Source: Gammaproteobacteria bacterium (GTDB lineage: Bacteria > Pseudomonadota > Gammaproteobacteria > Pseudomonadales > Azotimanducaceae). Taken from it: 5,865 bases of DNA. The stretch covers positions 1-5,865 of the forward strand of contig JAPPHP010000259.1 of the NCBI GenBank assembly GCA_028821035.1, in the 5' to 3' direction. The translations under genes and the position numbers were made by a program. The first letter of the stretch is position 1, and every line of letters starts with the position of its first letter. The notes below the pieces were generated by a model, which made no database searches, was not told the DNA's origin, and was given only the letters and a program-made list of their open reading frames with translations. Below are positions 5,574 through 5,865 of the stretch, piece by piece.

Positions 5574-5865
5574 ATGGACACCACGGCCGACTCCGCAGGC
5601 TCCGCGCGCGACGGGGAACAGCCCCCGGAGCGCTCGGCCGACCGTCCTGCGCCCGCCTTCCCCGATGTGCCGTGGCTCCTGCGTCACCGTGTGACCATAC
5701 CCGAGCGAGTGCCCGGACTCGTGCAACGCCCTGCGCTTACGGATCGCGCTACGTTCACCGACCGACGGATCACGCTCCTGCTCGCGCCGGGTGGCTTCGG
5801 CAAGACCACGCTGCTCGCGGAGTGCTGTCGGTTGGCGGCGTCGGCCGGCGTGCGAACCGCGTGGC
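5574..5865 (+). CDS. N-terminus of a MalT/LAL-type LuxR-family transcriptional regulator (partial)
   Basis: From ATG 5574 the frame is open to the window edge, giving 97 residues. The in-frame TAA at 5559-5561 leaves ATG 5574 as the first possible start. After a disordered acidic/Pro-rich stretch (1-30), the sequence TIPERVPGLVQRPALTDR (41-58) resembles the opening of MalT-like proteins. It is followed by ITLLLAPGGFGKTTLLAEC, where APGGFGKT (71-78) is the Walker A ATP-binding loop. LAL regulators are large (often about 900 residues) STAND ATPases that bind a small-molecule inducer and ATP, then activate transcription through a C-terminal LuxR helix-turn-helix. That C-terminal part is outside the window, so the DNA-binding domain is inferred. 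The inducer cannot be guessed. It is divergent from the parB-like gene and shares a 167-base control region with it. Confidence 0.75.
   Translation, partial: MDTTADSAGSARDGEQPPERSADRPAPAFPDVPWLLRHRVTIPERVPGLVQRPALTDRATFTDRRITLLLAPGGFGKTTLLAECCRLAASAGVRTAW

Noticed and set aside
1..5865. CRISPR array, tRNA or rRNA genes, and complete insertion sequences
   Set aside because: I saw no regularly spaced repeats, cloverleaf-like segments, rRNA signatures or paired terminal repeats around a transposase.

Overview
The window comes from a GC-rich bacterium. The likely source is a proteobacterium, possibly a gammaproteobacterium, because secreted M9 collagenases with added FN3-type domains and LAL-type LuxR regulators are common there. 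This assignment is inference: no rRNA or other marker gene is present. Genes sit on both strands, and the two at the edges are cut by the window.

Layout: (1) 1-350, plus strand, the 3' end of a gene I cannot identify. (2) 351-693, no supportable gene. (3) 694-3784, minus strand, a tight two-gene unit. It begins with a small secreted FG-GAP/VCBS-repeat protein (3784 to 3242). Thirteen bases later comes a secreted M9-family collagenase (3228 to 694) with signal peptide, activator region, HEYAH zinc site, FN3 domain and Ig/cadherin-like domain. The collagenase frame is broken by one in-frame TAG at 2578-2580. Everything on both sides stays in the same frame and looks well preserved, so this is a recent nonsense change, a base-call error, or a read-through/split gene. 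(4) 3785-4284, 500 bases without a gene, holding a 10-bp-stem inverted repeat and a perfect 18-bp palindrome. (5) 4285-5406, minus strand, a ParB/RepB/Spo0J-type protein with no ParA beside it. (6) 5407-5573, an AT-rich divergent control region with repeated ATAGT motifs. (7) 5574 to the window end, plus strand, the N-terminus of a MalT/LAL-type LuxR regulator with an intact Walker A motif.

The FG-GAP protein and collagenase are probably co-transcribed and both exported, which suggests extracellular protein degradation or surface display. The most interesting points are the single amber codon that separates the signal peptide from the catalytic domain, and the orphan ParB flanked by a palindrome 44 bp downstream of its stop and a palindromic repeat cluster upstream. 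Together these could form a self-contained DNA-binding or centromere-like module. That functional reading is inference.
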